From Microcaldota archaeon (lineage in GTDB: Archaea; Micrarchaeota; Micrarchaeia; Micrarchaeales; Micrarchaeaceae): 64,000 nt of DNA. The translations under genes and the position numbers were made by a program. How positions within the stretch are numbered: position 1 is the stretch's first letter; each line of letters starts with the position of its first letter. The notes beneath the pieces were generated by a model. The model did not search any database. It had not been told where the DNA came from and saw only the letters and a list, made by a program, of their open reading frames with translations. The DNA is taken from NCBI GenBank assembly GCA_021817565.1, contig JAKAUP010000003.1, forward strand, positions 207,026 through 271,025. Direction: 5' to 3'. Below, piece by piece: positions 30,205-40,221 of this stretch.

Positions 30205-31507
30205 CTTCCTTGCCTGCCTTTCTGCTCTGCTGCTTTTTTGACGACGCCTGCTCTTCAGCCTCTTTTTTCGCTTGGTTGCTTAGTGATGCCTTGCTGTTTG
30301 TCTGCAGCGGCTTTTTCTTTCTGAACAGGAATGCCGAACCGCTATTGAATAGGATTGTAAACAGTATCACGGTAAATATTATGTTTATGAAATCAGATGT
30401 GCCCGGCACGCCATAAGCCAGGGGAAGCGTTGCGAGCACTCCCGCACCCATCCCTCTTGAGACCATTGTGGATATCTGAGGTATCTCCTCCTTCTGGTAT
30501 TGCGATTTGAATAGGGCCATCGGCGTACCTATAAACCGCGCAAGCACAAGCAAAACCGAGACCACTATCCCGGTAAATATAGCTATGTAGTTGCTGAAGG
30601 AAACGAGCGCACCGAGATATACAAAAAAGAACGCGCTTGTAAAGAATGTTATGAGGTTATTGAAGCGTCTTGATTCCGCGCTCATGGTAAAATTGCTTGT
30701 GTTCTTATACTTGAACCATTTGAATATCTCCTCCCCGTTCGCTATCATCAGACCAAATACCAGCACTGCTATCGGTCCGCTGCCGTTGAGACCCTGCACC
30801 GCCAGGAAGAGAATGAATGCTGCAGCCAGCGCGCCTGCGTATGAATACTCATATCTGTCCTTTTGGAGGTATCCCATGATTGGTATCCATATAAACCCTG
30901 CCACTGCGCCGAGCACTAGGGATATGGAGAAACTGGATATTACCGAACTTATTACAAAGTTGACCGAATACTGGTTGAGCAACACTATGTTGATGAGCGC
31001 CAGCGTCAGTATTATGCCTATCGGGTCGGTAAGTATCGACTCCACAGTTACCAGGCTTTTGGCCTGCGGCGATAATGACGACCCTTTGGATATTATCGGG
31101 ATGACGGCAGCGCTTGTTCCGCCGACTATCACCCCCAATAGTAGCGCGTCTATAATGCTGAATCCGAAAAACAGGCAGCCGAGTATTGCAAACAGCGCCG
31201 CGACTGCAAAGTTTACCACTGCAAGCAACGACGTTCTGGACAAAGAGCGCACAAACTGGTATATGTTAAGTTTGAGGCCCGCGTTGAAGACGACTATGAG
31301 CAGAACGAGGGTTGATACTATCGGACTCAGGCTTACAAGCAGCGAGTTTTTCAGTATGCCCAGTAATGGGCCTAGTATAATCCCAAATGCAAGCAGCCAG
31401 ATTATGGATGGGAGACCGCTCCTTCTTGCAATCATGTCTCCTATGAAACCTATGATAATGACCCCGGCTATTCCGGCAGTATATATGTCTATCGATGAAG
31501 TTATCAA
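30179..31507 (-). CDS. Cation/proton antiporter (CPA-type, NhaP/KefB-like)
   Basis: 12-TM-like protein; SGLPSIIWLLAFGIILGPLLG, VESILTDPIGIILTLALI. Confidence 0.85.
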   Translation of the reverse strand: MITSSIDIYTAGIAGVIIIGFIGDMIARRSGLPSIIWLLAFGIILGPLLGILKNSLLVSLSPIVSTLVLLIVVFNAGLKLNIYQFVRSLSRTSLLAVVNFAVAALFAILGCLFFGFSIIDALLLGVIVGGTSAAVIPIISKGSSLSPQAKSLVTVESILTDPIGIILTLALINIVLLNQYSVNFVISSVISSFSISLVLGAVAGFIWIPIMGYLQKDRYEYSYAGALAAAFILFLAVQGLNGSGPIAVLVFGLMIANGEEIFKWFKYKNTSNFTMSAESRRFNNLITFFTSAFFFVYLGALVSFSNYIAIFTGIVVSVLLVLARFIGTPMALFKSQYQKEEIPQISTMVSRGMGAGVLATLPLAYGVPGTSDFINIIFTVILFTILFNSGSAFLFRKKKPLQTNSKASLSNQAKKEAEEQASSKKQQSRKAGKEASPDSTVP

Positions 31508-31557
31508 CAGCTTACACCCTCACATAAATTTATGTCCATTATTATATAGGCAACCGC

Positions 31558-31881
31558 TTAGCCTTTATAATTGATGCTGAAAAGCCCGAGCTGCCCCTTA
31601 ACATCAAATTGCTTTATAGGAGTTACGTCTTTTATGATCCATGCGTATGCGCCTTCATATAATCTGCAGCATGCCTTTTTCTCGTCCTCTTTTGTCATCT
31701 TTCTTATGTCTATGAGGTTTGCAGTGGCGAATGCCTTTCCGGATATCTCTGATTTCGGGTTCTTTGAAGCACATAGAAGTATCTTGCCCCTGTAGCTCGT
31801 ACTCCACTTTCTCGTCTCTATGGTCTTCTGCCCTTTGAGGATGAGCGATGCCCAAGGTTCCTTGAGCGATATTGCTTTCAT
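31558..31881 (-). CDS. ASCH domain protein
   Basis: MKAISLKEPWASLILKGQKTIETRKWSTSYRGKILLCASKN. Confidence 0.85.
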   Translation of the reverse strand: MKAISLKEPWASLILKGQKTIETRKWSTSYRGKILLCASKNPKSEISGKAFATANLIDIRKMTKEDEKKACCRLYEGAYAWIIKDVTPIKQFDVKGQLGLFSINYKG

Positions 31882-32125
31882 GATATTAAGAATGAGGTTG
31901 GATTAATAAATATTTCTCATCCTTTGGGAATCGGGATTCATTGGCAATCTTGATTCTATATGCACCATGTTCCCAAGGTCTCTTGAGAGGTCCGTGTGCT
32001 TTGACTCCTCGCCATGCATTGTGAATATCTTCTTCTGGGAAGGTCTTGTATTTTCCTTTGTTCTCTATTCCTTGTCCTCTCAAGGATGCCAAATTTTCCG
32101 CTCTTCTGACACTTCTTTGTTGTGG

Positions 32126-33322
32126 TTATTGTGACAGGTTTATGGCAGTGGCGAACAAAATGTTTGCGCTTGCAGTTTTTTTCAAAGCTCCGAGTATCTT
32201 CGCCCTCTGGTATGCAATCTCAGGTATCATACAGCTCAATCTTTCTGCGGAAAGATTCTCCTTTAGGGCCGCCTCGTATCTGCCGCACAGGAACAGGTGT
32301 TTTGCTTTTAACATGGTCAAGTATGGATTATTTTGGTACTGTCTCGCTATTTGTGTGATGGTTGAAAGCGCTTTGCCAGGCTTACCCATCTCGTACTGCG
32401 CCGATGCTGCATATGTATATTTGAGCATGATGTCACCATCCTGCAGTTTTGAGTCATCTATGCTCGCGAGAACCTTTAACAACTCTGCGTGATGCGAGGT
32501 TTTGCTCAATATTTCCGCTTTCTTGATTAGGCATTCGTCCCTTGGTGCCCCGGTCAGTATCGCTCGGTCAAGCACGGCCAGAGCACCAGCCTTGTTTGAC
32601 ATCTTGCATAAAGCATCCGCAGCAGTAAACCACGCCCCGGTCATATTGGACAACTCCCGGGCAGCCTTCAAAGAAGTTCGCGCGGCGAGATGGTAATCCC
32701 CATTGCCCAGCGCCTCGACCCCTGCGTTCCACCTCGCCACATTGAGAAGCTGGTCAATTTCCCTTATTGTATAGTCAGCGTAGTGATTATCGATGTGGTT
32801 CAGCGGGAAAACAGGATTGTATGCATCGGTTGTTTGGAAGGCATATGTGTTTCCACAAAGCAACACATGATTTTTTGTTATGATTACCATCATGCTTTTT
32901 CCCTTCCTGCATAAAGCGTCCGCCAAGGTTACTGATGAGGTATAACAGTTGTAGTGCAAAAACGGGACAGTAGATTGGGCGAGCGTCAAGAAATCCGGAT
33001 TAGGCACTTCAATACCCTCAAAAAACGCCATAGACGCAGCTCTGAATAGCTCTGCCTCGGCTTCTGGCTTATTGCTCTCCGTGTCGTATGCCCCGATCTT
33101 CCGCATTATATTTTTTACCGTTGACTCATACTGTCTCCGTATCGACTTCAGCTCCTTTCTGCCGATATTGTGCACTTCCGCTTCTAACCCGATAATCTGG
33201 TCTACCGGCACTTGCCTGAGCTGGATGTGCTTTGGTAAGCGAATGGGGACTTCTAGCTCCACACATACATCCAGCTTGTTTTTCTTTGCCATCAACTCAG
33301 CCCGATTCATCAGAGGCAGCAC
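32126..33322 (-). CDS. TPR-repeat protein with transglutaminase-like N-terminal region
   Basis: FLHYNCYTSSVTLADALCRKGKSMMVIITKNHVLLCGNTYAFQTTDAY followed by TPR-like helical repeats. Confidence 0.6.
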   Translation of the reverse strand: MLPLMNRAELMAKKNKLDVCVELEVPIRLPKHIQLRQVPVDQIIGLEAEVHNIGRKELKSIRRQYESTVKNIMRKIGAYDTESNKPEAEAELFRAASMAFFEGIEVPNPDFLTLAQSTVPFLHYNCYTSSVTLADALCRKGKSMMVIITKNHVLLCGNTYAFQTTDAYNPVFPLNHIDNHYADYTIREIDQLLNVARWNAGVEALGNGDYHLAARTSLKAARELSNMTGAWFTAADALCKMSNKAGALAVLDRAILTGAPRDECLIKKAEILSKTSHHAELLKVLASIDDSKLQDGDIMLKYTYAASAQYEMGKPGKALSTITQIARQYQNNPYLTMLKAKHLFLCGRYEAALKENLSAERLSCMIPEIAYQRAKILGALKKTASANILFATAINLSQ

Positions 33323-33740
33323 TGTCCTGGATTTTGTTGGTTTCGCGCCTTGTAAGGTTATATAACAATTCCTCCAAACGCGACAGTTCGACCAACCTGT
33401 CGAATACTTCTATTATTTGCGTTTGGGATGGTTTCTTCGTTTTGAAGCATAATACTAAGTAATTGTTCCTGCCTTGTAGCTTGAAGAACATTATCGGATC
33501 TGAAGTGATATCCGATATTTCCGGTGTTTTGAAACTCTTTGAAATGAATTCTTCCGCCCTTTCAAGCTCTTGCCTTGAGGTGCAGTTTAGTTCTAGCGCA
33601 TATTTGAATATTCCTAAGAAGCACTCTTCTCCGGCTTCCGCGCTTCTGGATATCCTGCCGGTAAACTTTGGGATATGCTCCTTTGTGTATATGACCTTCC
33701 TTGGATATGCCGTTGATTCATTTTGCCTCGAGGTTGACAT
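33297..33740 (-). CDS. Hypothetical protein (start placed at MSTSRQNE)
   Basis: ORF overlapping the TPR gene start by 26 bp on the ORF-track coordinates. Confidence 0.55.
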   Translation of the reverse strand: MSTSRQNESTAYPRKVIYTKEHIPKFTGRISRSAEAGEECFLGIFKYALELNCTSRQELERAEEFISKSFKTPEISDITSDPIMFFKLQGRNNYLVLCFKTKKPSQTQIIEVFDRLVELSRLEELLYNLTRRETNKIQDSAASDESG

Positions 33741-33847
33741 GGAACCGCTTTTGTATGGTTTTCTTGATATATATCCCTTTTGTGCGATTATTGATAAATA
33801 TTGGCATTCTAATATATTTTGGTTAAGGTGGGTATAGAGATATAGTA

Positions 33848-34375
33848 TTGATGAATGCAATGGACGCTTTGATAAAGAGGGAAAAGAGGGATAACGCCTT
33901 TGATATATCCAGCAAGGTAAGGATACTAGATAAGGAACATACATACAATAAAGCCTTGCTTGAGACCGAACGGATCGGATTTAGGCTTTTGACCCTTACG
34001 GAGTTTATAAGGGGCTTGCATCCGCGTTTTGAATTGTACGATAAATTAGTTGCACGTGAGAATGAAGATTTGAGCTTCTGGGTTGTCGCTGACATAAAAC
34101 TCAGATTAGGCCGTTTCGCAAAAATTAATTACGGCAGAGGAACGATTGTTGGGGTAAGCGAGGAGTTGTGGGAGAAAACACTTCCGGAATTGAGGGCTCT
34201 CTATTACGAAGGGCCTCTGCCGCTTACTATAGACATACCGAACGACGGAAACGAAAGATTTACCGTGGTTGGGGGCGACGCGGCTTATGGGAGTAAAAGC
34301 TGTGTGATATGTGTACCGTTAGAGCACGAAAAGATTCCAGATAAAACGCTACTTAGACGAAACGAACAACAGTGA
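33848..34375 (+). CDS. Hypothetical protein
   Basis: Open 175-aa ORF; may start at internal ATG; divergent to upstream gene. Confidence 0.6.
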   Translation: MMNAMDALIKREKRDNAFDISSKVRILDKEHTYNKALLETERIGFRLLTLTEFIRGLHPRFELYDKLVARENEDLSFWVVADIKLRLGRFAKINYGRGTIVGVSEELWEKTLPELRALYYEGPLPLTIDIPNDGNERFTVVGGDAAYGSKSCVICVPLEHEKIPDKTLLRRNEQQ

Positions 34376-34501
34376 ACGGCGAAGCATCCGTGCAAGCACA
34401 TTGCCGGGCGCTGCCAGGTGCACGCTCTCTGCGCTGGGCAGCTTGCTACTTAGTTGAACGGCAGGCTTCTTCTTGTGCCTGGTTCTAGAAGTTTCCCTCA
34501 G

Positions 34502-35734
34502 TCATCTTCGCGCACTGTTCTGAGTAGGCGGATGCCTTAATGGTTTGAGCGCGGAATGTGCGCTGCTTGCTTGTTTTTCCCCCTTTTCCAGAACCAGAAG
34601 CTCTCTCCCCACTGTCTGCGCCTCCCTGTGATATATTAATGGCTGGCCGCCGTTGCTCTTGAACAGTATGCGCTTGAACCCCATGCGCTCAAGCTTTGCG
34701 GCAGTGGGTAAACGGATTCTCTTCCCGTTGACGAACCATATCGGGACTGCTATGCAGCACCTCTTGCCGGGCTTTATCTGGCGGGACACGTTCTCTAAGA
34801 ATTTCCTGAGTAGCGTATCGCACTCGTCCTTCATTCTCTTGACTTCTTCCTCCTTTACCCGTCCGTGCAGTCTGGGTCCTAGATAGATCTCTGTGACTAT
34901 GTGCCCTACCTCATCCCATGAGGCGGATATCGCATCACACTTGTACGCCTTCCAATGCGGTATCTTCCTTTGCTTTTCAAGCCATTCCATGTTCTCTTTC
35001 GTGTATCCCACCATCCCGTAGTTTATATCACATGCAATACTTCTTGCACCCATCAATGAAGCTTCCATCGGTATGGTCCCTGTTCCGGAAAATGGATCCA
35101 GTACCACGGAGCCGTCCGAGACCTTCGCTAGATTGAGCATTATCTGCGCGAGCTTTGGGGGAAGCATACCGGTCTTAGGATCCCTCTTTGGCTTGCCGTA
35201 ATCCCGCTTGGAGTACCAGTTTATGTCTTGCACTGAGACTGTTTTGCCTATCCACGCTTTACCCTTATCCGCAACGATAAGGAATTCGTTGCCCCCTTCT
35301 TCTGTTAGCTTGTTGTATAACACCTGCGCCGTATTAAGTGCGCTTTCTCTGGTTGGGATCGATACCTTTACCTTTGTGCCCCTATCTTCAAGCCTTCTTT
35401 TCACTGTAAATGAGATGCTTATTATCCTGCCTTGATTTGAGTGTATGCCGTAAGTACTAATACCAAGCCTTGCCTTTTCGGTTCCCTCTTTTATCGATGA
35501 GAGAATTTTGCCTATTGCAAAAGATGAGAGAGCACTTATGTTCCCAAACGTGGTCTCTCCCAACACTGCCCCTATTTTTATTGTGCCCCCAAGCCGCTCA
35601 TGTTTTATGGGTTGGTCCACGTCCACAATTGCGCATTCGCCCGCGAGCGTTATCTCTTTGTTTCCGGTTATCGACTCAAGCTCTGCCAGGCCCAGTTCCC
35701 TTTGTCTCCCCAGAACAAAAATCATCTTTGCCAT
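34502..35734 (-). CDS. THUMP-domain tRNA guanosine methyltransferase (Trm-G10/Trm11-like)
   Basis: VVLDPFSGTGTIPMEASLMGARSIACDINYGMV; N-terminal THUMP-like region. Confidence 0.88.
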   Translation of the reverse strand: MAKMIFVLGRQRELGLAELESITGNKEITLAGECAIVDVDQPIKHERLGGTIKIGAVLGETTFGNISALSSFAIGKILSSIKEGTEKARLGISTYGIHSNQGRIISISFTVKRRLEDRGTKVKVSIPTRESALNTAQVLYNKLTEEGGNEFLIVADKGKAWIGKTVSVQDINWYSKRDYGKPKRDPKTGMLPPKLAQIMLNLAKVSDGSVVLDPFSGTGTIPMEASLMGARSIACDINYGMVGYTKENMEWLEKQRKIPHWKAYKCDAISASWDEVGHIVTEIYLGPRLHGRVKEEEVKRMKDECDTLLRKFLENVSRQIKPGKRCCIAVPIWFVNGKRIRLPTAAKLERMGFKRILFKSNGGQPLIYHREAQTVGRELLVLEKGEKQASSAHSALKPLRHPPTQNSARR

Positions 35735-35801
35735 GCACTCCCCTTTGGTATCTCTCCAAACCATTTTATAATCTTTTAGAGCATTAAGACTGTTTCACGG
35801 T

Positions 35802-36779
35802 GTGTGGTTGAAAAAGAATGAATATGCGGAAAGGTTGCGTGAAGAGATAGATAATGCAGTATCAAACTCAGTATCTTACATATCAGGTATGGAGATATTC
35901 CCATTGATAAACTACGCGATTGGTCACGACGGGAAGAGGCTAAGGCCGATGATGAGCATAGTTATAGCGGAAGCGCTTGGGAAAAGGCGGGAGGACGTAA
36001 TGAATCTTGCGCTTGCATTCGAAATGCTTCACACCGCCACGTTGGTACATGATGATATAATAGACGGCGATGAGCTGAGAAGGAGAGCGCCTTCTGTAAA
36101 CAAGCGCTGGGGGCGCGATGCAGCCATACTTGTAGGGGATGCGCTAATATCCCTCGGGATAAGATTCTCCTCCAGTTATGGACAGGAAGTGATAAGCAGA
36201 GTAGCTGACTACGGAATAAGCCTGTGCAATGGAGAATACATAGACATAGCTGAGGAAAGGAACACCGATGTGGATTATTACCTCAGAAAGATATATCTTA
36301 AATCCGCCTCTTTATTCAAGGCTGTGGCCGAGTGCGCAGGAGTGGCGGCCGATGCGCAGCCAAACATAGTATCAAAACTTTCTAGATTTGGAGAGAACTT
36401 CGGTATGGCGTACCAGATAAGGGACGACATTGTAGATACCTTCATTAATGGGAATGAACCGGGTAAAGACCTCATAGACGGGAAGATAACCTTGCCACTT
36501 GTTTACCTTTACAACATGTCTGATGAAAAAGGAAGGGGCGCGATAAGGATGTCGATTGCCGAAATCAGGTCGGAAAAGGATGTGTCTGCAAGGATCTCCA
36601 TAGCGAAGTCGATAGTGGAGATGATGCATGACTCCGGTTCGATTGATTATTCGAAAAAGATGATCTCTGACTACACAAGCAAAGGTCTCGATGACTTGGA
36701 AGTGCTCCCTGAGGGTTTTTACAGGGATTACCTCAAGTCCATGCTAAAAGGAATTGAAAGTGGGGAGATAAGTCCATAG
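35802..36779 (+). CDS. Geranylgeranyl/polyprenyl diphosphate synthase
   Basis: HDGKRLRPMMSIVIAEALG; LVHDDIIDGDELRRR; YQIRDDIVDTF. Confidence 0.93.
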   Translation: MWLKKNEYAERLREEIDNAVSNSVSYISGMEIFPLINYAIGHDGKRLRPMMSIVIAEALGKRREDVMNLALAFEMLHTATLVHDDIIDGDELRRRAPSVNKRWGRDAAILVGDALISLGIRFSSSYGQEVISRVADYGISLCNGEYIDIAEERNTDVDYYLRKIYLKSASLFKAVAECAGVAADAQPNIVSKLSRFGENFGMAYQIRDDIVDTFINGNEPGKDLIDGKITLPLVYLYNMSDEKGRGAIRMSIAEIRSEKDVSARISIAKSIVEMMHDSGSIDYSKKMISDYTSKGLDDLEVLPEGFYRDYLKSMLKGIESGEISP

Positions 36780-36784
36780 GTGAG

Positions 36785-37948
36785 ATGGTGCTCGATAGTG
36801 CTTCTGAAAAGATTGCGAAAAACCTTTTCGCATCTTACTATAAAAGGACGGACTTGGGTATAAGCGATGTGGAAAAGCGTGAATTCGGGTTCGGCAACTT
36901 CGAAAAAAAGATAATGTTTAGGCATATCGCCTTCAAGGATTTAGGTGCACTCAAGGATTACGCCGTAAGCTCTGTACCGGCATTCATTTCATGCTCTCCT
37001 TCCCTTTACCATTTCCCGGCCGCACGGCCTATGGAGAAGAAGGGATGGATCGGCTCTGAACTCGTATTCGACCTGGATTCTACAGACCTTGAGCTCCCCT
37101 GCCAAGAAAAGCACGGGAAGAGTTGGGTATGCTCTGAATGCCAGGATGCAGTTAAGGGCGAGTGCATAAGGCTGATAGAGGATTTCCTCATACCCGATTT
37201 TGGATTCTCGAAGGGCGATATAAGAATCAACTTCAGCGGAAACAGAGGCTATCATGTGCACGTTAACTCTGAAGAAGTATTTGGATTAGGTTCTGATGCG
37301 AGAAAGGAGATGACTGATTATATTGCTGGAAATGGCATATCTGCAAAAAGTGTATTTCCGCTCATATCCAATAAGACCGCAAGGCTTGAAGGTCCAAAAC
37401 CTTCTGATTATGGGTGGGGCGGGAAGATAGCGAGGGGCATGATAAGCGCGCTCAACACAGGGGAGGGAGCGCTTGTCTCGCTGGGGATGACAAAGGGCGA
37501 GGCGAGGCTGATGCACGAAAACCGCGCAAACGTGATAATGGGAATAACAAACGGGAATTGGGATAAGGTTAGGATATCTGGAAGAGAAAGGTTCTGGAGC
37601 AGAGTAATCGAGAAGATGGCGGTCAAGCAGAGCGATTCCATAGATGGAAATGTCACAAGCAGCACTTACCATCTCTTGAGAATGCCGAACACGCTGCATG
37701 GGGATACCGGCCTTCTCTCCATAAAGATAAGCTCGATTGAGCGGCTGGCCGAGTTTGACCCGATGAGGCATTCTATATCCTTCAAAAAAGGCGAGCACAG
37801 GGTAGAGATAACAAGGGATACCCAACCGATATCCATAGGGGAAGAGGAGTTGGGAAAGATGGATGTTGGGGCAACGCTTGAGCTTCCGACTTACGCTGCG
37901 CTCTACTTGGTTCTTAAGCGATATGCAAGATTCTTGCTTGAAAGTTAG
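36785..37948 (+). CDS. priS: DNA primase small (catalytic) subunit
   Basis: ELVFDLDSTDLE; FSGNRGYHVHV; LRMPNTLHGDTGL. Confidence 0.93.
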   Translation: MVLDSASEKIAKNLFASYYKRTDLGISDVEKREFGFGNFEKKIMFRHIAFKDLGALKDYAVSSVPAFISCSPSLYHFPAARPMEKKGWIGSELVFDLDSTDLELPCQEKHGKSWVCSECQDAVKGECIRLIEDFLIPDFGFSKGDIRINFSGNRGYHVHVNSEEVFGLGSDARKEMTDYIAGNGISAKSVFPLISNKTARLEGPKPSDYGWGGKIARGMISALNTGEGALVSLGMTKGEARLMHENRANVIMGITNGNWDKVRISGRERFWSRVIEKMAVKQSDSIDGNVTSSTYHLLRMPNTLHGDTGLLSIKISSIERLAEFDPMRHSISFKKGEHRVEITRDTQPISIGEEELGKMDVGATLELPTYAALYLVLKRYARFLLES

Positions 37949-37956
37949 GAAGAAGA

Positions 37957-37975
37957 CAGGCAACAGTGTTGCCTG
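37957..37975 (+). terminator. Hairpin 3' of priS (CAGGCAAC-AGT-GTTGCCTG)
   Basis: Perfect 8-bp inverted repeat with 3-nt loop, 9 bp after the priS stop. Confidence 0.35.
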
Positions 37976-38238
37976 CAATCGGTTGGGCGAAAAATGGCTA
38001 ACATCTTGGGATGGGTTATGGATGTTTCAATTACTTATACAAAAGTATAAGTGATTCGCCAACCAATAATATTACGCCTTTGCTTTATATATATGTGTTG
38101 GCTTAAATTAAGCATTATTTTTCTTAATTATTTCAATTTTATGTATATTCTTAAATTTTCTTTCAATATTTTTGGCTTTTTTACTTGTTTTTTACTACTT
38201 TTTATTTTAGAAAGCTATATATATTTGATAATAAAATA

Positions 38239-39570
38239 ATGATTATGGAACTACCTGAGAAGGTTATGGACACTTTTGAGATGCTGAAACGCGAGTATGG
38301 GGGGAAGCTCATTCTGAAGCGGTTAAATGGAGAATACTTAGTGCTTGAGCGCAGGCCTAAACGGCTATTGGACAGCAGACTGTATGCCAATCCTTATGTT
38401 TACATTGCAAGGATAACGGATTCCGGTTTGGTTGTACCTGCGAGGCACAGAACAATTGGCAAAAAGGAGATAGATGCGCTTCTGGGGAAGGGAATTTCAA
38501 AGATTTCGACGGATACGGAGTATCGGGAAGCGCGGGAGAACGCTACCGATATCAATATAATAAAATTCCTGAGCTCTTACGGCCGCGCCTCTGCGAAGAG
38601 CGTAGGCGCTGCCGTTGGATTGAAGCCTACCGCTGCTTTCTACAGAGTCTCGAAACTTGAGGATAGGTACGGGATAAGAAGGGTCGTTGAATTGGATATG
38701 TTGGCGTTAGGGTACAGTAGGTATATCCTCTTTGCGAAGTTTGAGAACAAAATGCCGGAAACCGATAAGATAAGAACCGCTTTAAAGGACATAAAGGAGA
38801 TACAGCTTGGGCTGGTCACAACCGGCAGATTTGATCTTGTATTGTATCTTTTTGCAAAAAATTCCAGGGATGTCGCATTCCTGATGAAACGTATTGCCAC
38901 CTCCACAGAACTTAAGAATTATGATATAGACTTTAATCTTACCCCTTATTACATGAGCTTCGGGATTCAGCCGACAGATCCGGATTTTGTCGGATCTGAG
39001 AGCATGAAAGAGAATGTTTGGATAAGGAGGAAGGGGAGCACTAAGCCCATGCCAAACCAGATAACCTCCAGGGAGTACGAGTTGATTAGGGTTATGGCGA
39101 AGGACGGAAATATGAGATTCGCAGATATAGACCGGATTACAGGCATGGCAAAAGGAACCTCGCGACACACTTATGAGAGACTGCTCGGGAAGGGAATTAT
39201 AAAAATGGTAAGCATAGGAATGAGTAATCCGGATGTGAAGTACAATGCGGTAATTCTTACAAGGTTCATAAACGGAAGAAAGATGGAAGCATCAATGGAG
39301 AGCATAGCGCAGGATATTGTGGAGGAAAAGGGGATAGTGAACAAGTACGTTATGGTTGGGGACATTGCCTCGCCGTACGGCATAATAAGAGTAATGCCGG
39401 TGTTCCATGATGGAGATGTTGGTAAGGAAGTGGATAGGTTAAACGATTCGATAAAGGGTGCGCAAAGCGAGGGTATGGTAGTGAGTGATGTTGTAAAGGG
39501 GGAGATAAACTACAGGAATATAGACATGAAGCTATCTAAGCAGTATAAATTGCTGGAAAAAAGAGTATGA
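38239..39570 (+). CDS. Double Lrp/AsnC-like transcription regulator
   Basis: Two winged-HTH-like blocks each followed by an Lrp-type ligand-domain-like block. Confidence 0.7.
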   Translation: MIMELPEKVMDTFEMLKREYGGKLILKRLNGEYLVLERRPKRLLDSRLYANPYVYIARITDSGLVVPARHRTIGKKEIDALLGKGISKISTDTEYREARENATDINIIKFLSSYGRASAKSVGAAVGLKPTAAFYRVSKLEDRYGIRRVVELDMLALGYSRYILFAKFENKMPETDKIRTALKDIKEIQLGLVTTGRFDLVLYLFAKNSRDVAFLMKRIATSTELKNYDIDFNLTPYYMSFGIQPTDPDFVGSESMKENVWIRRKGSTKPMPNQITSREYELIRVMAKDGNMRFADIDRITGMAKGTSRHTYERLLGKGIIKMVSIGMSNPDVKYNAVILTRFINGRKMEASMESIAQDIVEEKGIVNKYVMVGDIASPYGIIRVMPVFHDGDVGKEVDRLNDSIKGAQSEGMVVSDVVKGEINYRNIDMKLSKQYKLLEKRV

Positions 39571-39717
39571 AACAGGATAGGTTAAGGCAAAATAAATAAA
39601 GAAAGACCAAGCCTTATCTCATCTAACCGGATAATCCTTCTTTGTCTGGAACTGTATCGTCTATTATCATTGCCATACGTATTACCGCTATAGGATAATA
39701 AACTAACATTTATAAAG

Positions 39718-40221
39718 TTATGCGTCTTGCGTTACGACGGTTTGGTCGTCAAATATACCGTTCGTCTCCGATAGAGCTACCCTGGAATAGGCCTCGTTGT
39801 TGGATACCAGCACTGCGCAGTGAAGCAATTGAATTCTTGAACAGAGCTGCGCCTCTGTTTCGGCAAAGCTTACAAAACCGATATTTATCCCTTTCTGCTT
39901 TGCGTTCTTGAATAGGGAAACTGCTTGCCCTATCCTCTTTGAACGCAGAAGGTCGAGGCTGGTAGTGATTGGATATAGTGCGAAATACAATGCCACATCC
40001 TTGTCTGCCGCTTCTGCGATAAGCCGGTTCTCAACCCTGTAATCTTCGACAACCATACCTTTTACTCCTTCCCTGATACGCCTTATCGCATCCTTCTCTG
40101 ATGCAAGAATCAGCTTTGATTGATATCCCATTAACTCCTTTGCGGCAAATATGCGTTCGAACCCCAGCTTTTTGGCGCGCGATTCTTCCACATGCATGCG
40201 CGCAATGTCATATGCAATCAT
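39718..40221 (-). CDS. rnp3: RNase P protein component 3 (Rpp30)
   Basis: Short TIM-barrel-like protein; DVALYFALYPITTS, NIGFVSFAET, SNNEAYSRVALSETN. Confidence 0.72.
   Translation of the reverse strand: MIAYDIARMHVEESRAKKLGFERIFAAKELMGYQSKLILASEKDAIRRIREGVKGMVVEDYRVENRLIAEAADKDVALYFALYPITTSLDLLRSKRIGQAVSLFKNAKQKGINIGFVSFAETEAQLCSRIQLLHCAVLVSNNEAYSRVALSETNGIFDDQTVVTQDA

Noticed and set aside
31886-32092. 68-aa ORF or RNA between ASCH and TPR genes
   Set aside because: No recognisable motif, no clear RNA consensus; left unannotated.
38051-38239. 62-aa Phe/Leu/Ile-rich ORF
   Set aside because: Composition follows from the AT-rich intergenic DNA; no support for a real protein.
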